A DNA stretch of 64,000 nucleotides, from the NCBI RefSeq assembly GCF_008831285.2, contig NC_045151.1, positions 7,145,682-7,209,681 on the forward strand, written 5' to 3'. Below are positions 25,900 to 38,174 of this stretch, one piece after another; position 1 is the first letter of the stretch, and every line of letters starts with the position of its first letter. Position numbers and translations under genes: made by a program. Source of the DNA: Nymphaea colorata. Its lineage: Eukaryota; Streptophyta; Magnoliopsida; Nymphaeales; Nymphaeaceae. The notes beneath the pieces are model-generated. The model did not search any database. It had not been told where the DNA came from and saw nothing but the letters and a program-made list of their open reading frames with translations.

Positions 25900-27545
25900 T
25901 AGGTGGAAGTTGAATGGTTAGCATCCACCCACATGTGCTTTGGTGATCAGATCAGCCAATGTCATAGCTCGTTTGGCTGCTCTCAACAAAGGCTAACACA
26001 TATCTTGGACCCAAAGCCGCACAAAGTCAATAGTTGCCGGATTTGGTGGTCAAGATCCAACATGTCCAAGGCCTCCTAGGCACCATGCACATGCAATTGA
26101 TCCCATGTTGAACACCATAGTGAGATCCTAGTCTAGAATACTTGGGCCGCTAGATAGCTGAACAATCTTGCTTTAGGGGCAACATCTAAATTACAAATCC
26201 ACAACCTCCAATCATTTACAGATAGCTTGTCTCCAAAACATTTCTAAGTATCTGCAGCTCACAAGTTACAACAATTTTGCCCTAGAAAAACAATAAGTTG
26301 GGACTTCTTAAGAGCAGTGGAATCCCTTTGGGCTCGAGAGAAGGTCTAGTAAATGCACTCTACAAAACCAAGTGACTAAATCCATTATGGAAATTTGAGT
26401 CACACAGGAAATTGGACATAACAGATTGGATCCTCCTGACCACTCTAGATGGGATTTGAAAAGCTATAATTTAATAATGGATGAGATTGGCAATCACATA
26501 ATTAAGGAGACACAAATGACCTGACTAGAAATTTACTCTTCCAACCAGCTAGGGGCTTGTTCACCTTGGTAATGAGCTCCTCACACCATTCCCCTTTCAT
26601 CCTTCCACTGAAGAAATGAACACTTAAATAGCAGATAGGAAGACTCCAACATATCATGACAAAATGGTTTTAATCTGATTAAGATGACCTTCTTGCACAT
26701 GAAAGGGCAAGATGGTTGACTACTATGTACTTAGCTTGAACCTAGCATGTGTGCAGAAATCATTCATCACCAACTGATTGCCTTCACACTATCAAGCTTA
26801 GCCTTGCTAGAAAGAAAGATGTCATATGCAAAGGGGATGATAGCAGAACAGGAGCCCACCTGCCTAATATGGGTTGAATCTATTCTCTCCTCGTAAACAA
26901 TCTTGTTGCATCTTCTAAAAAAAATCATTACTATAATGAAAAGATGTGAAGAGAGAGTGTCACCTTGTTGGAACTCTCTCTTCAAATCAAAGAATGAATC
27001 AGGGCAACCATTGATCAAAATGATATTTGAAGTACAAGCAACACAAGTAAAAATTTGATCCACCCAATCCTTTGAAAGACAAGTTTAAGAAGCATTACAA
27101 AAGAAATCCCAACTGACCCTATCATATGCTTTGGAGAGGTCTAACTTGGGACACATAGAACCATGCTTCCCTCTTTCTAGACTATGGAGAATCTCATGAG
27201 CCCAATGATGTTGTCTGGGATAATCTAGGAACAACATCAGCCTGATCCATTGAGATTATCCTCCTAAAAATATTTTTCATCCAATTGGCAATAACTTTGA
27301 TGATGAACTTATGTACACAGCTATAGAGGAAATAGGCCAGAAATCGTGAAGTTTCCTAGTACATTCCCTCTTGGGAATGAACATAATAAACATACAGTTT
27401 GTCAGAATGAATAATCTATATCATGACAAAGTGGCAATGCACGGTTCTATTAGGAAAGATTCTCTCAAGCTTATATTGGTGATAAAAATAGAGGCAAGGA
27501 TAAGCTAGCACATGGTTTTGATAAGGAAGGAGATCATTCCAGCCA
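25900..27545 (-). pseudogene. L1-type LINE reverse transcriptase remnant
   Basis: On minus, in order: FIPKREC and DFWPISSIAVYIKFIIKVIAN near 27380-27290 (the RPISL...K.I.K..A.R block); IISMDQADVVP near 27250; KLDLSKAYDRVSWDFF at about 27150-27100 (RT catalytic block A with its Asp); then 27063-26767 DQIFTCVACTSNIILINGCP, RQGDxLSSxLFIIVM-like, and PFAYDIFL, where the FADD pair has decayed to YD. Next come VNKPLVGR-like and HLCLLNYVIANLIHYY, and GGCGFVI near 26200-26190. This is the L1 order RT, linker, zf-RVT. Many stops and frame changes; non-functional. It abuts a Copia element on its right. Confidence 0.8.
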
Positions 27546-27761
27546 GTCCCTATCCATATCAATAAAATCCTAATAAATCTTTTCTATCTTATGTAAACTA
27601 AAATAACAAAGTAACAAACTATGAAAAGAGGAAAAAATCCTCTTATCTTGTGCATGTACCTTATTTATAAACTTTAGTGGATTTACTCTCCTATGATTTG
27701 GAAAGGGAAAGTCATGGACATAGGAAGAGTTCCTTTGAACCACGTACATTGGTTTTGTGTC

Positions 27762-27764
<3 letters not shown>

Positions 27765-27796
<32 letters not shown>
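27765..27796. repeat. (TC)16 microsatellite
   Basis: TC dinucleotides, continued imperfectly to about 27822. Overlapping open frames here are products of the repeat. Confidence 0.9.
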
Positions 27797-27800
<4 letters not shown>

Positions 27801-27849
27801 CCTCCCACTCTCTCTCCCTCTCTTTATTTTCTATGTTCCTACTTTGATA

Positions 27850-27861
27850 TGATATCAGAGC
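27850..27861 (+). other. primer binding site-like motif (initiator tRNA-Met)
   Basis: TGATATCAGAGC resembles the usual plant Copia PBS TGGTATCAGAGC with one change. It lies 89 bp before the gag ATG at 27950, so a 5' LTR should end just before 27850. Its start was not resolved, because L1 sequence is still readable up to about 27490-27545. Confidence 0.6.
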
Positions 27862-27949
27862 CCAGTTGGAGTGGTGTGATTTGCTTGTGGCTTCCCATGC
27901 TTGTTTTTGAGTTGTGCAATAGACTGTTTTCCTCTTTGAGTGGTTTTCT

Positions 27950-30686
27950 ATGGCTTCCTCAAAATTCACATTGTCCTCTCAGTTAAGTTCTCTTCGAGCC
28001 TCCTTGCAAGCAAATTCAAATTTGCAGCATGCTTTGAATGTTAAGTTGGACACTAACAATTTCCTTCTTTGGGAGTCTCAGTTCACACTTCAGTTGAAAA
28101 TTTATGACCTGTATGACTATATTGACAGCTCCAAACCCTACCCTCCAAACCATATTATTGAGAACAATGTTAAGAAGGTGAACCCAAAATATATCACTTT
28201 TGCTGAAGAATGACCAACTGCTCTTGAGTTGGACTATTTCATTCTATAGTGATACCATCCACATTCTTGTTATTGGACTGTGAAGTTTGGAAGACTCTCA
28301 AATAGGGTTATGCATCTCACTCTTGCTCAAAGATCATGCAGTTAAAAGAGAAAATGTAGGCACATAAGAAAGGCAATCTATCTACTAAAGAATATTTTTG
28401 TAAAGCCAAGATGTTGGCTCACCAGCTTGCTATGGCTGGCAAACCCATCAATGATGATACCAAATAATGTGCCTATTGGGAGGGCTTCCACTAGAATATG
28501 GACCTTTTAAAACCTATGTCACAACTTGCATGAATCTTATATCTCTGGCTGAAATGTATGGCTTCTTTTTATTCAAGAAAGTGGTGTCAAGACCAAGACA
28601 ATGTATTGGGTGGTGCAGTTCTCCCCATGGTTAATGTTATCAATATAATATTGAAGCCAAAGAAGTCTCCTTCAATCAAGGATCATACGACCGAGGTGGT
28701 GGCAAATTTAAATCGTGACCATGGATGAGGAAGAGGTGGTGGTGGCTGTAGAGACTACAACAAGGCAAGAGTAGTGTGCCAATATTGCGACAAGCATAGG
28801 TACTCGGCCAAAACTTCCTTCAAAATCACTTGTAAAAATAGTTTTGAAAATCAAACAGGCAGTGGGATTGCTGCCTATCACTCATTTTCTCCTTATACTG
28901 TGGATGAGAACAATTGTTTTCCGAACTCTGAGGCAAGTCACCACGTAACAAATACTTTGGAAAATCTATCTTTACATGAGACCTACGCAGGTTCTGATTT
29001 CATCAAGGTGGGCAACGATTTAAGAGCTTCTATCTACGATTTTGGCAAGGCACTCTTCAAGATTTCTAACTCTTACATTTTTTTTTACAGAAATGTCTTG
29101 TATTTTCCTAGATAGTATATAATTTATTATCAATCAATAGATTTTGCAAAGACAATAAGGTTGTTTTTTAATTTCGTCCGATAAATGTGTGGTTGTGGAT
29201 CAAATCACATGAAGAGAGATTGTTAAAGGGACAAGTTATGGAAGCCTCCATGAGACCAAGCTGTTGAGACCAGTAAAGATAAAGAAGGATGAGAAGTTGG
29301 TACTCTATGGAGAATGTGTTCTTTAGAATGATGCCACGAGAGACTTGGCCATCCTAGTTTAGAAGTTGTTAAAAAAACAAGGTTAATAACTTTGATTTGC
29401 CTTTTATTTACTCTTTCAATAAAGAAAGAATTTGTGATGCTTGCTTATGCAGTAAATCTTATTCATTGCCCTTTCCAAGTTCTGATTATGAACCTAAAGA
29501 GCCTGTTGAGATGATACGTTCAACCATGTGGGGTCTTGCATCCATAATGAGCAAGGATTCATATAGATACTATATCATATTTGCAAATAAATCAGACGTT
29601 CAATATTCTTTCAAACTTTTCAAATTAAAAGTGGAGAATATTTTTTGATGAAAAATTAAATTCTTTTCTATCACATGGAGAAAGATAATTGACTCTGCTA
29701 GAAAATTTCTTCAAGGGAAATGAAGTTCGAAGACACATTTCATGCCCCTATACGCATAAATAGAATGGGTTCGTTGAGCATAGACATCATACCATCATCA
29801 AAAAGGCCTCATTCTTATGAAACATGGTAGGCTCTCTTCACAATTCGAGTCATATGATTTTAGTACTACAGCCTACTTGATCAACTTCATGACCACCTCT
29901 ACCTTAGCATCCAGATCTCTCTATGAAATGTTGTTTGGCAGCCACCTGACTACAAAACTCTTTGCGTTTTTTGTTGTAGAGTATACCAAAACCTTCAACC
30001 CACTAGAAAAAAAAAGTTACATATCAAATATAAGCAACATGTATTTCTTGGGTATTCTAATGTTCATAAAAGGTACATTTGTTTTCATCCTTAGTCAAAG
30101 AAGTGTATAGTTAGTCGAAATGTAGTGTTTAATAGAACTTAATTTCCACTCCTACCCACTCAACCTCAACCAGTTGAACCCATTAAGCCATACCTATGTC
30201 TATCATATTACCAGTACTTAATGAAATTGAAATCCGCTATACCTTTCTTTCTCTGAGTCCTAAAAGCTCAATTCCTGGACCTAATGAGGTCTTTTAAATT
30301 CTTCTAAATAGTTTACTATGCAACCTCTTCGTACACACCAAATGGTCATCTGAGCTGAAGATGAGACTTGTTGAGGAAAGGTGTACCAGTCAACTTTAGA
30401 CCCTATTCCTATTGCTTTTAATATCAAAGTCGATGATATAAAGCCCAAAACCTATAACCAGTCTGCCCACACACTCACTGGAGAGATTCCATGGATAAAG
30501 AAATTGAGGTTGTTTACCATGATTGGACTTAGGTTCTTGTACCACTTCCTCTGAATCATTGCATCATTGGGTGCAAGTGGTTCTATAAGATGAAATGCAA
30601 GGATGATGGAAGCTTAGAAAGGTTCAAAGCACAACTAGTTGCTAAGGGCTATTATCAAACTAAGGGGGTTGACCCTTGCAACTAAC
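27950..30686 (+). pseudogene. Ty1/Copia gag-pol pseudogene, truncated in RT
   Basis: Gag starts at 27950: NVKLDTNNFLLWESQFTLQL, then YDYIDSS, broken by a stop near 28213. Further gag pieces run to 28560 (MQLKEKM-like, AKMLAHQLAMAGKPI). A zinc knuckle piece CQYCDKHRYSAKTSF starts at 28774. The protease region shows NSEASHHVTNTL where DSGASHH is expected, so the catalytic Asp and Gly are lost; FYRNVLYFPR follows. GAG-pre-integrase appears near 29340-29480 (RLGHPSLEVVK; CDACLCSKSYSLPF). Integrase and the post-integrase segment appear at 29500-30110. The RT start is at 30560-30680 (CKWFYKMKCKDDGSLERFKA, LVAKGYYQTKGVD), after which the similarity stops at about 30686. No RNase H or 3' LTR is seen to the right. 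Confidence 0.85.
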
Positions 30687-31979
30687 GAGGACCATAATTT
30701 CGATTGAGCTCCCATGAGGAGCTGCTGCCTCTCGATAGGCACCCCCCTGGATGCCCTCCAGTGGCCATTCCCCTGCACAAAGGAGGAATCTCCAAGTCCA
30801 TGTTGAACTCTGACCTCCTACATTTTTTGCCATCAGGCATCAGTTGTGTTCCTTTCTCTATCCCTTGGGGGCATCCGCTACCCACCTCTTTGCACCTCCT
30901 CTCAAATTGAACCAAAGAAACCCAAGAGATAGAACCCTTCGACATGTCCTTTTTCATGGCTGATACAACAGTTGTCATAGCCACTTCTTCTTGGTCTAGG
31001 TAGTTTCAAAATTGATCAACTTTTTCTAAGAAATCTCATAACATCACATCTAGTTATAGTTGCATGGTAAGCTAGGACCAAATAGACCCTGGACAGTTGT
31101 TTTCTAGGTTGCTTTTACCAATAATGTCATCATACAATAGAACCTAAAAATTAAAGCCCAACACTCAATTTAGCATTATATGAACATAAATAGTACTAAT
31201 TTTATAGCGCATGTAAGGTCTCCAGTGATGAAATCCCCCAATAGGCTATTTTCGACTTTAATTCTTTCTTTTTGTCGTCCAAAAGCATACTCTTTGACTT
31301 TGAGGGAGCCCTCTCTGGCTTCTGCATATAAATAAGAGTTTTTCTTTTTTGCTACTTCCCTTGAAAATAGACTTATTGCGATTGACGGGTAGCAAAAAGT
31401 GTCGAAGCAATGTTTCAATATAGAACAGTCTTTCATTTCAATAAACGAATCTCTCTCTTTCCTTGAGTAAGGATAGGAGTGCTTTTCAACAGATGTAGGT
31501 CAGCTACCGAGTGAATAGCAGGTTCACAATGATATAATGTACAACAAACTAAATGTTATTAAGAAACTCAATTTCAACAAACTAGTTTAGCTTATGATTA
31601 AGTTTACTTTGCAACTTCGTACACTGTAACATTTTAAAATGCTCGTGTTGATCTGTACTACAAACTAAATTTAATGGTGGGATATCGTAAGTATGGGCCC
31701 GATCATGATCATTAAGAAAAAATAATAGTTCACATGATTGGGCAGCTGCATTGATACAACATTGCTATTGCTGGCTCTACAGGTGAAATATTAGAAATTT
31801 ATGTGGCGAACGACATTCCTTTTAGACTTGTACAGTGGTTAAAACCTGTGGAGGGATAGGCCTTCAATCTTTATTGCAAAGAAAATAGCTAATTACAACA
31901 AAATATTTCAGAACCTCATAGGATAGCATCATGACCAGAACACAAAACGACGTGGGTCCTAGTCATCATTCCCTAACCC
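30687..31979. other. non-coding, with a promoter/poly(A)-like segment
   Basis: No gene is recognised. At 31318-31460 the order GCATATAAATAAG (TATA-like, about 31323), about 115 bp, then TTTCAATAAACGAATCTCTC (poly(A)-like, about 31436) resembles an LTR R region. Without coding sequence the element cannot be typed. Confidence 0.3.
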
Positions 31980-33344
31980 TCCTTCTTTGAACCTAGATTC
32001 ATTGGTGCAGCTTTGTTCGCACCCTACCTTTCTCAAAAGGGGTCGATTTGCGAATCAGCAAAATTCTTTTAAAATTGAGGATTTTGGAAAAAAAATTAAG
32101 AGAAAGGGATCCACCCGTCGGTACGAGGTCCAACCGTTCCTGCTGCCTTTAACATGGGTAATTGGACCAAGGACTAGGGATCACTTGGATCATGTACGAG
32201 TTATTGATGCAAATCCTATATGCTTATGCATTGAAGTTTTGGATTGAAGAACCAAAATTCATTTTGAATATGTGATTTGAACTTGTTTTGAAAATGAATT
32301 TGAAGATTAGAGGGTTTTCAAGTTGATTTAAAAACCTTTGTTTTGGTGCTATTTGATTTGAGATCCATAATTCTTGGAGATTTTGAAGATTAAATTTGAG
32401 TTCTTTGTTGTAAACTCAAGATGATTCATGAGTTGAAATTGTGACCATCTTATGATCAAAAATTTTTTTGATTTTTTTTTTTTGGCCAAATCATGTGATT
32501 GGGACTAAGATATTTAGAAACTTGTGATGATGAAACATAGATTCCAAATTGTTAGAAAACGTAATGTTTTCTAAACACATTTTGGCCAAGATTTTGAATG
32601 CATTGCTTGTGTTTTCTTTTGAAGTTAAGTGAAGTTTACAAATTCTTGTTGCAATATGACTTGGTCACTTTTTGCAACTCAAATTTGAATCACTTAATTT
32701 TTTGAGAATGTGCATGTGATGTTATTGGCCAAAATCATGTGCCACATGTTCTCATTCATGTCATGGAGTTCTAAGAACATTTCTTTCTCTCCAAAATCAA
32801 ACAAAATTTCATATTCTTGTCCTAGAACATCCATTCATTTCTTGGACTATTAAAACACTTTTGATCTTGTTCTTTACGGGATACAAAGATTAAAATTTTT
32901 GAAGCGTTCTTGAGACTCAATCAATCAAATGTAAGTCTGAAAATTTGTGAATGAAATTAAAAATTTCTAAAAGTGTTTTAGAGAGAGCCGATTAGGTAGG
33001 GCTAGAACATTTAGAGAGATCCTATAAAGCATGGTCTAATTTCAGCAACTTGCATACATTTTACGTATGGATTGCTGAAATTAAGTAAATTTTAAAATAA
33101 AATGAAAATGATTTCATAGCCTTGCACTATGAAAATCAACAAAATGGTCACCCTTCTTAAAAACCAGTTTGGAAACGTATTCCAGCCTGATTTTAAAAGA
33201 GGAAAATGATTTTTAATAAGAGATTGCACGTGTATATGAGGGAGAGGGGGGAAGAAGGCTTGGACGAATCTTCTTTCTCCTCTTTGGTTTCTCCCTCCTA
33301 GCTCGTTGACTGCAGCAACTTGGTGAAATACTCAAAAATTTTGT

Positions 33345-33363
33345 CCCCCCCCCCCCCCCCCCC
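33345..33363. repeat. poly-C tract, 19 nt
   Basis: Nineteen uninterrupted C followed by TCCCC. This is the second long C run in the window. It lies about 10 bp before the CCAAT/TATA-like motifs of the LTR-like region. Confidence 0.9.
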
Positions 33364-34258
33364 TCCCCTGTAGCCAATGGGAGGTCTATATAGAGGAGGA
33401 GGTGGGTTTAACCACCTTTTTAACTCACATTGGGAACTCACTTAAGACCTTGGGGACTTGTAAAATAAGTCAAATAGGGTTTAGCCCATTTACACAAGCT
33501 AGGTGGGCTGGGTTAGGTGTGGTCCACCTTGGTTCAGATCTAGTTGACCAACTTTGACCAAAATTTTGGATAAAAATGCCCTTGCACTGGATTTTGCTAT
33601 ATTTTACTCTATTTATTTTTTTCTTGGTTTGAAATTGAGCTTGTTAGGTTAAAACCTAGTTGTTAAGCTTTAAATGTTATTGAATTATGACAATTCAATT
33701 AAAATTTGAAAATTCTATCAAATTTGGTTTGAAAAGGGTATTTTTGTCCATAACTAGATTAAAGATGGATTTCAACTGAATCAAACTTTGGTTTCAAATA
33801 TTGAATTTTAATTTGATATTTGATTTATATATTTGACAAATCCAAATGTATATTTGTCTTTCATAAACCAATTTAGGCTCTGTAATTTCAATTTGATCAT
33901 AGAAGGGCAAAATTATCCAGATTGGTCAATTTCGACCAATTGACCAAAGTCAAAGTGGGTTCGACTCGGTGAAAGTCTATTTTCATCCACTGATTGGGTC
34001 GCAGGACAGACCTACCTTTTTTTACTAAGCGGAGCCCATATTGACCGAACTTAGCTGAAATTGACACCACATTTGGGTGCACCCGGGTCAAACCTACTTA
34101 GATTAAGTAGTTTAGGTGAGTTTAATTCTAGCACTTATTGTTTCTTTGGAATTTGATTTTTCTTTAACTAAGGGGAGAGCGAGATTAATGTCGTTCTTTT
34201 CCTATGAACCCTTATTCATTATCTCTTAAAAATGATTTTTTTCATTTAATGGAGAGAA

Positions 34259-34260
<2 letters not shown>

Positions 34261-34340
<80 letters not shown>
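34261..34340. repeat. (AT)40 microsatellite
   Basis: Eighty bases of perfect AT dinucleotide. The minus open frame across it is an artefact. Confidence 0.95.
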
Positions 34341-34344
<4 letters not shown>

Positions 34345-34708
34345 GGGGTGAAAGATCTCTAGGGTGGCTCTTGACCACACAGACTGGGTGGGCCCCACAC
34401 GGGGGTTCCACATAACATTCTAGACCGAATTAGATCAAATTCTTGGATTTGAATCAAAATTTAAAATTTTCAATTGGATATGGATTTCAAATGACATTTG
34501 CAATTGAATTTGGATGTCAAATGACATTTGGACATAGTTTGGACTCGTAATCCTGCATTGGAATTTGTGTCACTGGTTAAATTCATGATTTCAATATAAA
34601 TTGTTCTTTAGATTCTAAATGGGCTTTGAAATTGCAATTTTTCACAGTTTCTTTTGTAAAATTTTGATATCGCTTCAATTCTGATGTGGAAAAATTTGGG
34701 GTGTTAAT

Positions 34709-35919
34709 AAGCTCAAACTCATGTGACAGCCTATGGATATTTATAATCAAATTTCATTTTTAAGTGTAAAAACCAATCCGTCGCGGGAACTTCCTGCCCC
34801 ACCACTCTGGTCATCCAGCTTTTCCAGTGTCTATTGTTCACCTAAACCACAATCCGACCCTGACCTTCCGGAATTTTTCTCATGCACATATTTAGTACCC
34901 AGCTATCAGAAAATAAGGAGCTATCTCTTGCCCAACAGTAGAGGCCATAGGTAAACTCGCCTGTTGATCCTTAACCAATCCCGCAAAACTCCTCCTCCTA
35001 TTATTAGCCCAGGAAACAACATGCACATTATAAGCTACACCTGTAAAATGCCAATCAGCTGGGAAGAACCCGAGATGGAGCCAAGCAGAATACCTGCTTT
35101 TTGGAATTCTGGTTGAGTTCAGTTTTTTGATATTGCTCCTTGCAAACCTGCCTTAGTCCATGAATGCATCCTTGTCTCCTTTCATCGGATGCATGCTTCC
35201 TATCATTTCTAGTGCGCCATAAATACCTTATGATTAGACTTGCACACGGAATTGTCTTTTTGAACTATAAATCCCTGCTAACTATATTCCATTTTGTCAT
35301 GTCTATGACTGTAAATGAGTTGGAGATCGAACATGACTGAGTAATCCACACGCTGAGTAATTCCTTGTCTAATATGTAACAAATGGAGATCTGAATCTTT
35401 TCCTCTATGATATATTAGATGTTAAAAACAAAGATTTTTTTAGTTGCAACTTAATTTGTAAGTCAAATGTGTTGCATGAGTCCTACACACATGTGGGGTG
35501 CAGGTATATGCGGAAATGAATCAGATTAAGATTGGATCCAAGTATATCAGAGTCTAATCCAAAATATATGATACCTGCACATCTGGTTCCATACTCATGT
35601 TTGAGTAAAGGGTTGTACGCAAACACATGTTTGGTACGATTTATTTTTCATACCAAGTAATAAATTTGACCTGATATCCAATAGATAGTGAAAACAAATA
35701 CTAGGTATACCATCCATTAAGATAAATTTTGATTTTCAATTCAAGTAATTGAATATTGTAAAAAAGTACTAAATTTCCTTTTTTAAAAACTGAATTCGAT
35801 AGTTGTCTAATTTTCACCAACGTATAAATCTGATTATATGAATATAGACTACAAAAATTATAGCCTACAGTAACACACAAAAAAAGCATGTGTTTCAATT
35901 ACTTGGGGGTTTCAATAAG
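34709..35919. other. intergenic, no gene recognised
   Basis: A 73-codon frame at 34733-34954 has no known domain. The rest is AT-rich with short frames. Confidence 0.35.
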
Positions 35920-36130
35920 CAGGGGTAGAACCAGATTTTTTTTTTTTCATGGAGCACTAACAGTATAGTTAACAAATTTTTAATTGGCCATGAGGCAGTG
36001 ACCCGGGTCTCACAGAGCTGTCCTATTAAAGTGGATCCAAATCTAACCAAGTTCAACCATTAATTTAAGCTTTCAAGAATGGGCTTTATGGGGCATACAC
36101 CCTTAGAGTCCCCACCTATCTATGCCCCAG
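35920..36130. mobile_element. candidate hAT-type MITE (211 bp)
   Basis: Starts CAGGGGTAGAACCAGA, close to the CAGGGGCGGAGCCAGA-type end common to plant hAT MITEs. The right end on minus starts CTGGGGCATAGATAGG. The 8-bp flanks TCAATAAG (35912-35919) and TCTCTAAG (36131-36138) agree at 6 of 8. No coding capacity. The right end is a weaker match, so the boundary is tentative. Confidence 0.45.
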
Positions 36131-37976
36131 TCTCTAAGACACAGATACTTGTGCTTAATAATGCACCGTCTCTAATGCAAGTCAAGCCTGCATTAGTGAA
36201 GTGTCATTTGACATCTTATTAATGCAATTACACACTACACTTTTATAAGAAAAACGTTTTGTAATGAGGCCTACAGTAATAGACTTTGTAACACATTTGT
36301 CTGTTAGGAGAGACTTTTACTAATGCATTGCTTGCGTCAATGAATGTATTTTTTTCTTATAGTGAGACTAAGCAATGTCCAAATACAAGCAGTAGCTATA
36401 TCCAATTCGATTATGGCCAACTCACATCTAGAAAGGAAGTTGTTCAACGTAAAATTTTATTAGATTGGGTAGTTATCTATCCATGGATCGAATCCAATTC
36501 CACACTCATTCTGAAACATAATTTTATTTCATTCATCAAATACTAATCCATTCAAGTTTAATTGGATTTATAGATCATTTAAATGCATAAATAAGTATAA
36601 TTTTGACCAAATATCTGGTTAAAACCGGTCTCTTCAGCCTTGGTACATTGTAATCTTCTAAGGAAGGTTGACATGAAGGAGCCAAGGCTCCTTCCTTTTC
36701 CCTTGCTCTCTGGATTTAGGACTGCGTCAGCGTGAGCAAGAGGTTGACGCCTATATCATTCGAACCAGCAACCAGCCATCATGGATGGGGCTCATTCCGT
36801 AGTGGGATGCTTTTAATTGCACTAGATATCAGCTTAATCAAAATCTATGCAATGGGATTGGCGGCGACTTTTGGATCCAAAGCACACATGGAATAGGATT
36901 TGCGATTGAATGCAAACTCAAATTCCCACAGCTTATTTTGGATGACACCCTAAAATTTATTTTTGAATGTGACATGATTTTGTTTCAAAAACACCACTTT
37001 ATGAGCATTTTAATGACAGCAAAGTTGAGCTTTTGCCAAAACTCATTCGGTGAAAGCCACTTTTTCAAAAAGGAGTGAATAACCTTGCATCCCACCGGTT
37101 ATTCACAAAATGATGTGTTTTGGTTTTATTATCCAAAATACAAAAACTTTTTATAGAACTTTTTTTTTTTAGATTGTGCTTGTTTTACAGCGGATCCTAG
37201 ATTCTAGGATCTCCCATGGGTTTAACACAACTTTTTATGCAGCCTCGGATCTAAGATCCGAAGCATTTTCTTAGACTTTTCAAATAGTCAGATAATGTTG
37301 TCTCAGTCCCAACATGATTAAGTTAGTATCCCTTCGATTTAATCCCACTAATGCCTAAACCCAGCTGAGTTTGCTTCCCTACTTACAATACAGGAAAGTA
37401 AAAAGGGTTGGATGCAAATATTCTTAGTTCAATTCTTGTGGTTGTTACTCTTCTAAACTGCCACAAATAGTGGCATATGCAATACTGAAATTGAAGGGTA
37501 TACTATATAACTGCCTAGGTCCGGGGGAGGGTGTTAGTGGGGAGGAGGCGCTTTCAGCCTATTACTCATGTGGCGGGTTCCCTCTCTCTCACCTGAAAAA
37601 GGGGTCTGATCTAAGCTTTACCAAACTAATTTAACTGGACCAGACCTAAGTTTTATCAAAACCAATTTAACTGCATCAGATGTGATTTTATAAAAATCCA
37701 GCTTAAATTGGATACTTCTACGCTTCATGACATAGGCTTTCACACAATTATTGATTTTGCTCTGTATTAAAATTTGAATTCGGATGCAAAGCTAAGCTAC
37801 GGGATCTGGTTCAGTTATGAGTACAGGTCCCAGATGTTTGGCCAAGCTGAATGGATTAATGAAGATCTGATTCGGGCCGCGCAAATTCGATCTGTTGACG
37901 AGAGTGGAATGCGGATAATTGTTGGAGAACGCAACAAGTGGTGCAAACTTATAATACACATCTGAACAATGGAATC
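36131..37976. other. psbP upstream intergenic region
   Basis: No gene is seen. Small hairpins: GAAGGAGCC/GGCTCCTTC at 36675-36694 and two neighbouring near-palindromes at 37193-37211 and 37246-37260. The word TAATGCA or its reverse recurs at 36150-36330. AT-rich throughout. Confidence 0.4.
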
Positions 37977-38008
37977 AACGTGGACCAATGAGAGCTTGCC
38001 TCTTATCC
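37977..38008 (+). promoter_or_regulatory. psbP: psbP promoter cluster: ACGT core, CCAAT box, I-box
   Basis: AACGTGG (37977-37983, ACGT core of G-box type), CCAAT (37985-37989) and TCTTATCC (38001-38008, reverse complement GGATAAGA, an I-box) lie within 32 bp, about 170-200 bp before the psbP ATG. ACGT and I-box pairs are the classical light-responsive combination of nuclear photosynthesis genes. A weak AT-rich stretch (TTATTATTATTT, about 38066-38077) could serve as the TATA region. The transcription start is not determined. Confidence 0.5.
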
Positions 38009-38174
38009 AACCTCATCCCCTCCACGGCTCCACACCCAAAATCTAATATCCTCATAGGCCCTTATTATTATTTGCTTCCAGCTCCTCTTTTATGCTGTTT
38101 CGTCGGCAACAAAGGGTTAAAGCAGCGACCACGAGAGCGAGAAGCGGGACAAGAAGGAAAGTGTGTTGTGAGAA

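Larger units (their letters stand above)
31980..34708 (+). repeat. Gypsy LTR-like region
   Basis: Non-coding apart from an 86-codon frame at 31987-32247 of no known family. Contains CCAATGGGAGGTCTATATAG (33374-33393, CCAAT plus TATA-like), poly-C and (AT)40. It ends near 34686-34708 with GGAAAAATTTGGGGTGTTAA. That end is shared with 303-322 and, inverted, with 56966-56990. Probably one long or several nested LTRs; the start was not found. Confidence 0.4.

Noticed and set aside
27693-27986. open frames on both strands rich in Ser-Leu or Arg-Glu
   Set aside because: Translations of the (TC)n microsatellite.
34226-34411. 61-codon minus frame of alternating Tyr-Ile
   Set aside because: Translation of the (AT)40 tract.
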